Source of the DNA: Deltaproteobacteria bacterium | Lineage (GTDB): Bacteria > Desulfobacterota > G020345765 | Length of the DNA: 10,431 nucleotides | Direction of reading: 5' to 3' | Assembly (NCBI GenBank): GCA_030616835.1 | Contig: JAUWWP010000057.1 | Location: 1 to 10,431 of the forward strand | In this document: in pieces, positions 1-6,017 of the stretch | Position numbering within the stretch: the stretch's first letter is position 1 | Layout: every line of letters starts with the position of its first letter | Notes under the pieces: generated by a model | The model's database searches: none | Seen by the model: only the letters and a program-made list of their open reading frames with translations | What the model was told of the DNA's origin: nothing | Translations under genes and position numbers: made by a program

Positions 1-336
1 CGGTCGGGACTGCAAACCCGGGAGGTACAAACTGAGATTAAGGAGCTGGTATTCAAGGATGTTCCTGATCGGCTGGTAGGGATCTTATTAAGATTGACCA
101 ATGAGTACGGGGAAGCCCATTCCCAGGGTATCCGGCTCAGAATCAGGCTGAGCTATCAGGAACTGGCCAACCTTACTGCTTCGACAAAGAAGGCTCTTCT
201 GCTGGCCTTATCAGTGCTCAAGAGGAAAGGACTCATTGATCTCAAGCGGAGGGATATCTTTATTAAGGATAAAGAAGGGTTGGCTAAGCTGTGCTCTCTC
301 CGGTCAAATCCACCGGGCATAAATCGGGGCAGCTAA
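1..336 (+). CDS. Crp/Fnr-family transcriptional regulator, C-terminal part (5' truncated by window edge)
   Basis: The reading frame is open from base 1 to a TAA at 334-336, so the gene begins upstream of the window. The 111 visible residues match the DNA-binding half of Crp/Fnr regulators. A stretch like 'VPDRLVGILLRLTNEYG' corresponds to the end of the dimerisation helix. It is followed by a basic strand, then 'LSYQELANLTASTKKALLLA' as the helix-turn-helix, then 'LKRKGLIDLKRRDIFIKD' as the winged-helix beta hairpin. In this family the missing N-terminal half is normally a cNMP-binding-like beta barrel that senses cAMP, another small ligand, or redox/NO; which one applies here cannot be seen. 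A TTG at 94 is in frame but lies inside the conserved domain and is not a credible start. The gene converges on the phosphoesterase gene to its right. Its proximity to the cNMP genes downstream is suggestive only. Confidence 0.85.
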   Translation, partial: RSGLQTREVQTEIKELVFKDVPDRLVGILLRLTNEYGEAHSQGIRLRIRLSYQELANLTASTKKALLLALSVLKRKGLIDLKRRDIFIKDKEGLAKLCSLRSNPPGINRGS

Positions 337-370
337 GCCTTCTAGTTAGTTGGTAAAATTCTATAAGATA

Positions 371-393
371 CCTGTCCTGAGCCTGTCGAAGGA
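371..393 (+). repeat. REP-like repeat, copy 1 (core TCCTGAGCCTGTCGAAGGA)
   Basis: This 23-bp sequence is repeated exactly at 503-525, and 21 bp of it recur in inverted orientation at 2501-2521. The core resembles the widespread REP class with CCTTCGACA...CTCAGG, found in intergenic spacers of many bacterial and metagenomic genomes and associated elsewhere with RAYT transposases. The link to RAYT is family knowledge; no RAYT gene is present in this window. Confidence 0.75.
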
Positions 394-502
394 TTGGTTG
401 GGTCAAACGGTTAGGGTTGCGCGGCTAGTATCGGGATTCGTAAAGCGGTTATGAATGAAATCAAAAAGCCAAGACTGTAAAGGTAAACACAACCAGGTGA
501 CG

Positions 503-525
503 CCTGTCCTGAGCCTGTCGAAGGA
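503..525 (+). repeat. REP-like repeat, copy 2
   Basis: This is an exact 23-bp direct repeat of 371-393, 132 bp downstream in the same noncoding spacer. It ends 10 bp before the left target-site repeat of the palindromic element at 540-603. Confidence 0.75.
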
Positions 526-535
526 AAAGACGAAA

Positions 536-607
536 CGAGCCCCGTTAGAAATAAGTTGCTAAATGTGAATGCTTTCGATAGATATCAAAAATTTCTAACG
601 GGGCGAG
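536..607. mobile_element. MITE-like palindromic element A with CGAG target-site duplication
   Basis: The termini CCCCGTTAGAAAT (540-552) and ATTTCTAACGGGG (591-603) form a perfect 13-bp inverted repeat around a 38-bp AT-rich middle. The 64-bp body is bracketed by identical 4-bp direct repeats, CGAG at 536-539 and at 604-607, which is the signature of transposition with a 4-bp target-site duplication. Three relatives with the same termini occur at 1917-2014, 2481-2542 and 5444-5482. The element is too short to encode a transposase, so it would have to be mobilised in trans. The transposase family cannot be named from the window. Confidence 0.75.
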
Positions 608-700
608 TAGCGCAACCGAATAACGTATAACTAATAAGAGCAATGCCAAACAAAGATATGGCTGGAATTATCAACTAAAATAGGCATACTACCAATAAAT

Positions 701-1897
701 CTAATGGGTAGAAAAAGAGTCTATTGTATTGCCAGCAGTATCAGTAACCACCACATCGATGTTATTTCCGGAGACATCCACCTGGCAGAAATGGTGCTTT
801 TTCTTAAATGTTCCGAGACAAAAGGGATTTTCTGCCTTTATATCATATAACGGCGCCCCTCCCCCGCCGGTCACAATATATATTGTTCCCTCGGGGATGG
901 CAGGGTCCTGGCATCTCTCATAGTCGTGATCATGGCCGCTGAAGACTATATCCACATCGTATGTCTTGAATAAAGGAACTAAACTGGTAGTAAGAGCCTC
1001 ACTGCCACCATGGCGTCCGGAACTGTAGGCCGGGCGGTGGAAGAAGGCAAAGATATGAGCAATATCAGGATTCCCCCCGGCCGCGGCCAGATCATTAGCT
1101 ACCCAGTTGTATTGATCGCTTCCCGGGGAGATGGCCTCTTCGGTATTAATGATAATGAAATGGGAGTTGCCGTAGTTGAAGGAATAATAAAGGCCACTAC
1201 CGGTGCTTTCGGGCAGGGAAAAGTAGTCTTTGAAGAGGTATTCACCCCCTCCCAGTCCCTCATGGTTGCCGAAACAGGGGAATAGAGGAAAACTTTTAAG
1301 CAGGGGCTGTTCGATTTCGAAAAATTTATCCCAGTCTTCCAGGATTACCCCAACGTTTACCAGGTCTCCGGTATTAACGAGGAAATCAGGCCTAGTGGGG
1401 ATGATAGCCTCCACTACTGCTTGATGATCATCATGATTAGTTCGGTTATCTCCGTAAACGACGAAGCGGAAGGGGTCAGAAGGGGTTGCCGCGGTGGTGA
1501 AGATACTGTCTTCGGAGGGGAGAGCAACTGAGGTTACCTGATAGTGATATTCAGTAGAAGGAATCAGTCCACTTATGACTACCTCATGCTGGAATGCGTC
1601 AGGGATTGGTGAGGTTTCATTAGTGGTCGGGGCTTCTATCGTAAAGGTTCTACCAATAACAGATCTCCCGTAATGGATACTATTTCCGTAGGCTACCTCG
1701 CTGGGGCTATCAATGTCGGTTTCCCAGCGGATGGTAATGTTACCTTGGGTAACATTCTGGAGATAGGGACCTTTTAAGATCCGGGTGTTACCTAGGATGA
1801 TTTTTTTGGCACACCCGGAAAGAGCGACAGTAAAGGCCAAGCTAACAAAAAGTAGGGTTAATCGGGGAGGTAGATGAAGTTTGAATAATTTTCTCAT
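701..1897 (-). CDS. Metallophosphoesterase lipoprotein with N-terminal fibronectin-like domain (purple-acid-phosphatase-like)
   Basis: This 398-residue protein is predicted to hydrolyse phosphomonoesters or phosphodiesters outside the cytoplasmic membrane. A signal peptide ends in a lipobox, LSGC (26-29), so Cys29 should be lipidated. Residues about 42-137 resemble the fibronectin-like domain that precedes the catalytic domain in purple acid phosphatases ('GPYLQNV...ITIRWETD'). The catalytic domain (about 142-395) shows the ordered metal motifs: GDN with Asp150, GDLVN with Asp178, GNHE with Asn211/His212, His287 in 'FFHRPA', and GHDHDYER with His322/His324. The position of the Fe-binding tyrosine of true purple acid phosphatases (GDxxY) is Asn181 here, so a different metal pair is likely. 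The ATG (complement of 1895-1897) has a GAGGGG Shine-Dalgarno about 8 nt upstream. The gene stands alone, divergent from the ferredoxin. Substrate is unknown. Confidence 0.9.
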   Translation of the reverse strand: MRKLFKLHLPPRLTLLFVSLAFTVALSGCAKKIILGNTRILKGPYLQNVTQGNITIRWETDIDSPSEVAYGNSIHYGRSVIGRTFTIEAPTTNETSPIPDAFQHEVVISGLIPSTEYHYQVTSVALPSEDSIFTTAATPSDPFRFVVYGDNRTNHDDHQAVVEAIIPTRPDFLVNTGDLVNVGVILEDWDKFFEIEQPLLKSFPLFPCFGNHEGLGGGEYLFKDYFSLPESTGSGLYYSFNYGNSHFIIINTEEAISPGSDQYNWVANDLAAAGGNPDIAHIFAFFHRPAYSSGRHGGSEALTTSLVPLFKTYDVDIVFSGHDHDYERCQDPAIPEGTIYIVTGGGGAPLYDIKAENPFCLGTFKKKHHFCQVDVSGNNIDVVVTDTAGNTIDSFSTH

Positions 1898-1912
1898 TAT
1901 TTCATCCCCTCT

Positions 1913-2018
1913 TTCACCCCGTTAGAGAGCCCCGTGGCTTGCCATGGGGATAGACCATTTTCAGATTCTTTAGCGAACACGCGTTTCAAGGCCCCGTAGG
2001 AACTTCTAACGGGGTTTA
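1913..2018. mobile_element. MITE-like palindromic element B, larger copy with internal hairpin
   Basis: The ends CCCCGTTAGA (1917-1926) and TCTAACGGGG (2005-2014) are the same 10-bp inverted termini as in the other three elements. The 98-bp body is the longest of the four. The flanking 4-mers are TTCA (1913-1916) and TTTA (2015-2018), a target duplication with one mismatch. Inside is a tight hairpin at 1930-1949, with arms CCCCGTGGC and GCCATGGGG around a TT loop and one G-U-type mismatch. The element begins about 16 bp upstream of the phosphoesterase start codon, just past its Shine-Dalgarno, so on that gene's transcript it would lie in or near the 5' leader. Confidence 0.6.
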
Positions 2019-2114
2019 CCTTGATTGTCAGGGATTAAATCATAAAAGACCCTGAGTTACAAGGGGAAAATTTGGGGAGAGCAATTCAGATATTGGCAAA
2101 AGTGAAAGAAGGTA

Positions 2115-2143
2115 TTGACTCGGTTTCTCAGTTGTGGTATTAA
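2115..2143 (+). promoter_or_regulatory. Predicted sigma70-type promoter for the ferredoxin gene
   Basis: TTGACT (2115-2120) and TATTAA (2138-2143) are separated by 17 bp. Transcription would start near 2150, leaving a leader of about 90 nt before the ferredoxin ATG. The -35 box matches the consensus at 5 of 6 positions and the -10 box at 4 of 6. The sigma factor of this organism is assumed to be of the common type. Confidence 0.5.
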
Positions 2144-2240
2144 GCCCTTTAATGAATTTAAAAGGCAAGTCGAAGTCTCGGATAGAGAGTCTTCCGGGAT
2201 GAGGAATTAACCCTAAAGTCAAGGAGAGGAGGTAACCTCA

Positions 2241-2429
2241 ATGGCAATGAAAATTACCGAAGAATGCATCTCCTGTGGAGTCTGTGAGCCGGAGTGCCCC
2301 CGGGAGTGTATCAGTGAAGGGGATCCGATTTATGCGATCGATGCCAGCAAGTGCACTGAATGTGCGGACGAGGGGGGTCCTCAGTGTGTTGAGGTCTGTC
2401 CGGTGGACTGCATCGTCAAAGCAGAGTGA
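2241..2429 (+). CDS. 2[4Fe-4S] ferredoxin, Alvin type (YfhL/FdxA-like short form)
   Basis: This 62-residue cytoplasmic electron carrier has two 4Fe-4S cluster motifs. The first is C9-x2-C12-x2-C15-x3-C19-P. The second has the long internal loop typical of Allochromatium-type ferredoxins: C38-x2-C41-x7-C49-x3-C53-P. Two more cysteines, C23 in 'PRECI' and C57 in 'PVDCI', bring the total to ten. C57 is common in this subfamily; C23 is less usual and occupies the equivalent place after cluster one. The ATG follows a perfect AGGAGGT Shine-Dalgarno (2227-2233) with an 8-nt gap. It is apparently monocistronic, with its own promoter upstream and the strong stem of element C 50 bp after the stop. No redox partner enzyme is encoded nearby, so its acceptor is unknown. 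Confidence 0.93.
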   Translation: MAMKITEECISCGVCEPECPRECISEGDPIYAIDASKCTECADEGGPQCVEVCPVDCIVKAE

Positions 2430-2476
2430 TGCCGAGAAGGCCAAATTTTTTCAATTTGTAATAGAAGATTGGATGT

Positions 2477-2546
2477 TTTACCCCGTTAGAATTCCGCCTC
2501 TCCTTCGACAGGCTCAGGACAAAAGGCGGAATTCTAACGGGGTTTA
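2477..2546. mobile_element. MITE-like palindromic element C with TTTA target-site duplication and a REP copy in its loop
   Basis: Arms CCCCGTTAGAATTCCGCCT (2481-2499) and the exact complement at 2524-2542 give a perfect 19-bp inverted repeat around a 24-bp loop. Flanking TTTA occurs at 2477-2480 and 2543-2546. The loop is almost entirely an inverted copy of the REP-like repeat seen at 371 and 503. The RNA from the + strand would form a very stable hairpin followed by UUUAUU, so it may serve as a weak intrinsic terminator for the ferredoxin transcript. Confidence 0.75.
2501..2521 (-). repeat. REP-like repeat, copy 3 (inverted, nested in element C)
   Basis: The reverse complement matches 21 bp of the repeats at 371-393 and 503-525. 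It fills the loop of palindromic element C, so one repeat family is nested in another. Confidence 0.75.
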
Positions 2547-2588
2547 TTGCCCTGAAGATTCTCCTCTTCAATACCTGAATAAGTTCAA

Positions 2589-2603
2589 TCCGCCATAGGC
2601 GGA
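2589..2603. repeat. Short perfect palindrome TCCGCC-ATA-GGCGGA
   Basis: A 6-bp stem with a 3-nt loop lies between the ferredoxin and the transporter gene. It resembles short GC-rich palindromes that recur in intergenic regions of many metagenome-derived genomes. Only one copy is present in this window, so its repeat status here is not demonstrated. Confidence 0.4.
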
Positions 2604-2691
2604 TCCCACTCTAAGGGTTTCTGGGTGAGATGGCCAGCAACCCCCACTCCTTTTGTGATAATTTCTATCTGGAAAATGGAGCGGAAGGAAG

Positions 2692-5442
2692 TTGTTTAGA
2701 TCGGAACCCATTCTGAATATCCTGACCGCAACCCTAAAGGTGCAAAAAAGGGAGGTTGCCCGGGCCTCCCTGATGTTCTTCGGTTACTTCCTGGTAATTA
2801 GTGCCCTGATCCTGGGGAGAACTACCGGGGATACCTTATTCTTAAGTAGATACGATCCCTCAGTGTTGCCCTATTTATACATAGGGACTGCGCTCGTAGT
2901 TAGTATCATCTCCCTTATTTATGTAAGAATTGCCGAGAGATGGAGAAGAAATCTTTCGATCTCGATAGTTTCATCTTTTCTAATTGTGAGTATCGGGGCG
3001 GCGCGTGCGCTTCTCGGTTTTAATTGGGGCTGGTTTTATCCCCTCCTATTTATCTGGGTCGAGGTTGTGGGGACCCTGATGCTTGTCCAGTTCTGGAGCC
3101 TGGCCGATGATATCTTTACCACCCGCGAGGCCAAGAGATTGTTTGGGATTATCAGTGCCGGGGGGTTACTGGGTAATATTATTTGCGGGTTTTCCATAAG
3201 GGCAGTTATCCACCAGCTTGGAACCGAAAATCTGCTTTATCTCTGCGCCGGGGCCATCCTCCTATTTATCTTCCTGGTAAATGTTGTTACTCGATTGCCC
3301 GAGGTCAGGATTTTTCAACCGGCCTCTCAAGAAGGAACCTTCCGAACAAAACCGAGTGAAAAAGGCATCTCCCGGGAGCTGAGTCGCTCGAAATATCTGC
3401 AATTGATCATGGTTATTGTCGGTCTAACCTATATTCTGGGAACGATTATAGATTACCAGTTCAAGATCGTCGCCGGACAGTCTTACCAGGAGGAAGAACT
3501 GGCGGCGTTCTTCGGGGTTTACTGGGCCAGTGTGGGGGTTATTTCATTCTTCCTTCAGTTTTTTATCGTCAGTCGGGTGCTCGAAAAATCTGGCATTCTT
3601 TTCTCCCTTTTGATCCTTCCGGGAAGCCTGCTAGTGGGATCCTTTTTCCCCCTGATTATTCCTGCGCTCTGGCCAGTGGTCGCCCTTAAATTCTGCGACC
3701 ACACCTTTCGCTATACCATTCATAATGTCGCCGTGCAGTTGTTATATTTACCCTTTTCTCCGGAATTAAAAGGCCGGGTTACCGCCTTTCTTAGTGGGGT
3801 GATCAGACCCAGCGCGATCGGCCTGGGCGGAGCACTTCTGGTGGGCCTTTCTCTGATCTTCTCCACCACTCAAATTAGTTATGTTTCGATCATCCTTTTA
3901 TTAATCTGGATCTTTTTTACCATTAACATCAAAAAGGAATACAATCACTCACTTTTAAATACTTTAAAGAGCAAAAAGCTAAACCTGGAGGATCATCCCC
4001 TGATTACTCCCGATGCGGTAACGCTCAAGGTTCTGAGGAGCGCGCTGGAGAGTGAGGATGAAAATCAGATTATTTATTCTCTCGAGGTGCTGCGAGACAT
4101 CGGAACCGAAAGATTAGATCCAGGTGTTCCCAGGCTGCTGAGCCACCGATCGGCAAAGGTGCGTCTGGCGGTCCTGGAGCAATTGGCCCAGAGCGGCCAG
4201 AGTGAGTATGAATTGTTGATTCAGAAATGTTTACAAGACCCTGATATTAATGTCCGAGCCCAGGCAATCATCTCCCTCAGTAGCCTCCGGGGGGTGGAGG
4301 TTATCCCTCAGGTTGTCGGCTTTCTAAATGATCCCTCTCCCAAGATTCAAGCGGCGGCAATAATCGGGCTGATTAGATACGGCGGGATTGATGGGATTTT
4401 ATTGGCCACCGAGGATTTGAAGAGAATGCTGGAGAGCAAGGATCCCGGGATAACAGGGGAGGGGGTAAAGATTCTGGGGGAGATCGATATCAAACATTTT
4501 TATCAGCCGCTTTTAAAGCTCTTAGCCGAGGAATCGGAGGCGATCCAGGAACAAGCGATAATTGCTGCCGGTCGGATGCGCAGCAGGAAGTTAATCCCTC
4601 CATTGTTGGCGAAACTGGGAAAGAGAAAGACCAGATCGATCACCATTTCCTCCCTGGCTAACTATGGCGAGGAGATCCTGGGAATCTTAGAGGAAACGAT
4701 AAATAATAAGAAAGTTGACATAATAATTCGGCAGAGTATTCCCCGGGTTTTGAGTCAGATCGGCACCCAGTCAGCCCTGAATGTCCTGATGAAAAGTATC
4801 GAGCAGGAGGATAGTCTACTTAGAGATAGGATAATTAAAGCAATCGGGGCGATCCGAACCAGACTTCCTGCTTCCTACCTGGATCCGGAGAGGGTTAAAG
4901 AAGTAATCCGCCGGGAAATAGCCCAGTATTATCAGACTGTCCAGGTTAGCCTGGATCTGGAGAGCTTCCCCAAAGCGGAAATCTTGAAAACTGCCCTGGA
5001 AGAAAGGCTGGATGAGCTCCTCGAGGAGATTTTTGTCCTGCTCAGGTTTATCTATCCTTCCAAGATCATCTCGGTTATTTTTGCCAATCTCCGGAGCAAG
5101 CTACCCTTTGAGCGGGCCAATGCCATCGAGCTGATGGATAATCTCCTGGAAAGAGAGATGAAGAGATTATTGCTGCCGATCCTGGAGGACTCCCCTCCCC
5201 CGGAGAAGATCAAGAAGGGAAGGAGCTTTTATGAAATTCGGGAGAAGCCGCCCGCGGTTCAACTTATCGATCTCATTAACAGTAACAGCAGCTGGCTTCG
5301 AGCTTGTGCCATATATACTATTGGCGAGAATCGGATGGTGGAGCTGGCCGAGAAGGTAAAATCACTTACCGAAGATAGTGACTGTACCGTTAAAGAAACA
5401 GCCCGGGATTGTTTAGGGAAGCTCCAGGTGGACATGAAGTAA
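2692..5442 (+). CDS. ATP/ADP-translocase-like (NTP/NDP exchange, MFS-type) membrane protein with C-terminal HEAT repeats
   Basis: This 916-residue protein has an N-terminal membrane half (about 26-412) with roughly twelve hydrophobic segments. Features such as 'LPYLYIGTAL' (59-68) and the layout match bacterial relatives of the plastid/Rickettsia ATP:ADP antiporter family. Free-living homologues have no proven transport of nucleotides, so substrate is open. Residues about 440-720 are HEAT-like helical repeats ('DPDINVRAQAIISLSSL', 'DPSPKIQAAAIIGLIRYG'), and about 775-880 is a conserved helical tail ('FERANAIELMDNLL...LLLPILED', 'SWLRACAIYTIG'). In many relatives a cNMP domain follows in the same chain; here it is the next gene. 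The TTG start (2692) follows GGAAGGA with a very short gap. No other start is possible upstream because of a stop at 2659; a GTG at 2740 is the alternative. Its stop codon lies inside the target duplication of element D. Confidence 0.85.
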   Translation: MFRSEPILNILTATLKVQKREVARASLMFFGYFLVISALILGRTTGDTLFLSRYDPSVLPYLYIGTALVVSIISLIYVRIAERWRRNLSISIVSSFLIVSIGAARALLGFNWGWFYPLLFIWVEVVGTLMLVQFWSLADDIFTTREAKRLFGIISAGGLLGNIICGFSIRAVIHQLGTENLLYLCAGAILLFIFLVNVVTRLPEVRIFQPASQEGTFRTKPSEKGISRELSRSKYLQLIMVIVGLTYILGTIIDYQFKIVAGQSYQEEELAAFFGVYWASVGVISFFLQFFIVSRVLEKSGILFSLLILPGSLLVGSFFPLIIPALWPVVALKFCDHTFRYTIHNVAVQLLYLPFSPELKGRVTAFLSGVIRPSAIGLGGALLVGLSLIFSTTQISYVSIILLLIWIFFTINIKKEYNHSLLNTLKSKKLNLEDHPLITPDAVTLKVLRSALESEDENQIIYSLEVLRDIGTERLDPGVPRLLSHRSAKVRLAVLEQLAQSGQSEYELLIQKCLQDPDINVRAQAIISLSSLRGVEVIPQVVGFLNDPSPKIQAAAIIGLIRYGGIDGILLATEDLKRMLESKDPGITGEGVKILGEIDIKHFYQPLLKLLAEESEAIQEQAIIAAGRMRSRKLIPPLLAKLGKRKTRSITISSLANYGEEILGILEETINNKKVDIIIRQSIPRVLSQIGTQSALNVLMKSIEQEDSLLRDRIIKAIGAIRTRLPASYLDPERVKEVIRREIAQYYQTVQVSLDLESFPKAEILKTALEERLDELLEEIFVLLRFIYPSKIISVIFANLRSKLPFERANAIELMDNLLEREMKRLLLPILEDSPPPEKIKKGRSFYEIREKPPAVQLIDLINSNSSWLRACAIYTIGENRMVELAEKVKSLTEDSDCTVKETARDCLGKLQVDMK

Positions 5443-5486
5443 ACCCCGTTAGAAATCCGCCTGAGATGAATTTCTAACGAGGTAAA
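5440..5486. mobile_element. MITE-like palindromic element D with TAAA target-site duplication, at the stop codon of the transporter gene
   Basis: Termini CCCCGTTAGAAAT (5444-5456) and ATTTCTAACGAGG (5470-5482) pair with one mismatch across a 39-bp body, the shortest of the family. TAAA flanks it at 5440-5443 and 5483-5486. The left arm continues CCGCCT as in element C (18 of 19 bases shared), while the right arm lacks the partner bases, so D looks like a shortened derivative of a C-like element. The left TAAA contains the TAA stop of the preceding gene. Confidence 0.72.
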
Positions 5487-5493
5487 GAAATTC

Positions 5494-5522
5494 TTGATTT
5501 AGCCGAAGTTATATTATATAAT
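5494..5522 (+). promoter_or_regulatory. Predicted sigma70-type promoter for the cNMP-protein gene cluster
   Basis: TTGATT (5494-5499) and a perfect TATAAT (5517-5522) are separated by exactly 17 bp. Transcription would start near 5529, giving a leader of about 35 nt to the ATG at 5564. It lies downstream of element D and would allow the genes from 5564 onward to be expressed independently of the transporter gene. Confidence 0.6.
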
Positions 5523-5563
5523 CATTGAGCTATTGTGGAACAAAAACTGGAGAAAATAGGTGA

Positions 5564-5980
5564 ATGTTTACCACTGTAGAAAAGGTGCTTTTTTTGAAGA
5601 GTGTGGGCATCTTTTCTCAGATCCCGGGAGAAGACTTGGCCCAGATTGCCCAGATAGCAGAAGAAGTATCCTTTAAGAAAGGATTTACTATCTTTGAGGA
5701 AGGAGAGCCAGGAGATTCTCTCTACCTAATCATCCAGGGAAAGGTAAGGGTTCATAAGGGGGGGCAGGAGATCTCGGTTTTGGGAGAGAAGGAGTGTTTC
5801 GGGGAGATGGCCATCCTGGACAATGAGCCCCGATCGGCTTCGGTGACAACAATGGAGAGGGTTTTGGCTCTTAAAATAGGACATGATGATTTCTACGAGA
5901 TCTTATCGGACAAGATCGAGATTGCCAAGGGGATATTTAAGGTGCTGACTAAAAGGCTGAGGAGCGTTATTGGAGGTTAA
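5564..5980 (+). CDS. Stand-alone cyclic-nucleotide-binding domain protein
   Basis: This 138-residue soluble protein is a single cNMP-binding domain. A short helix 'TTVEKVLFLKSVGIFSQI' (3-20) leads into the beta barrel. The phosphate-binding cassette is 'FGEMAILDNEPRSASV' (79-94), with Glu81 and Arg90, the residues that contact the ribose and cyclic phosphate in Crp and PKA-type domains. There is no effector domain. The N-terminal helix is the same linker that joins HEAT repeats to a cNMP domain in single-chain relatives of the preceding transporter, so this product probably works with that protein (inference). ATG 5564 is directly preceded by an in-frame TGA (5561-5563), which fixes the earliest start; GGAGA (5549-5553) is the likely ribosome site with a long gap of about 10 nt. 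The next gene begins 37 nt after the stop. Confidence 0.9.
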   Translation: MFTTVEKVLFLKSVGIFSQIPGEDLAQIAQIAEEVSFKKGFTIFEEGEPGDSLYLIIQGKVRVHKGGQEISVLGEKECFGEMAILDNEPRSASVTTMERVLALKIGHDDFYEILSDKIEIAKGIFKVLTKRLRSVIGG

Positions 5981-6017
5981 ATCTGTGGATAAAGATCTTT
6001 TTCCTAGGAGGTAAAGT

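Larger units (their letters stand above)
337..700. other. Noncoding spacer between convergent genes, repeat-rich
   Basis: This 364-bp stretch separates the ends of two convergent genes. It contains two identical direct copies of a REP-like repeat and one palindromic MITE-like element, listed separately. No credible coding frame, RNA gene or strong intrinsic terminator is visible. The 64-bp palindrome could fold in RNA from either strand, but neither side has a convincing U-tract. Confidence 0.7.
1898..2240. other. Divergent intergenic region
   Basis: This 343-bp region separates the divergently transcribed phosphoesterase and ferredoxin genes. It holds palindromic element B (1917-2014) and a predicted ferredoxin promoter (2115-2143). 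A 60-codon minus-strand frame at 2040-2222 lacks recognisable protein character and covers the promoter, so it is not called. No clear minus-strand promoter for the phosphoesterase was found; element B occupies the place where it would be expected. Confidence 0.65.

Noticed and set aside
536..607. The GTTAGAA...TTCTAAC arms might be integron attC sites.
   Set aside because: attC sites run RYYYAAC first and GTTRRRY last, with internal L boxes. Here the order is reversed, the first base of the RYYYAAC box does not fit, no integrase or cassette array is present, and the 4-bp flanking repeats point to transposition instead.
415..617. GGTTGCGC (415-422) and GCGCAACC (610-617) form an 8-bp inverted pair that might be the ends of a larger element.
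   Set aside because: The match extends only imperfectly, no target-site duplication is visible, and 8 bp in a repeat-rich spacer is not convincing.
2040..2222. A minus-strand 60-codon reading frame between the phosphoesterase and ferredoxin.
   Set aside because: It has no recognisable domain or Shine-Dalgarno and overlaps the predicted ferredoxin promoter and leader.
2604..2691. The leader of the transporter gene, with GG/CC-rich segments around 2615-2650, might be a riboswitch.
   Set aside because: I could not match it to the conserved core of any known class (SAM, glycine, TPP and others were considered), and no terminator or sequestering hairpin before the start is evident.
5440..5563. 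The palindrome between the transporter and cNMP genes might have created the stop codon that split a fused gene.
   Set aside because: The TAA belongs to the TAAA target duplication and would still be present without the element, so the insertion alone cannot explain the split.
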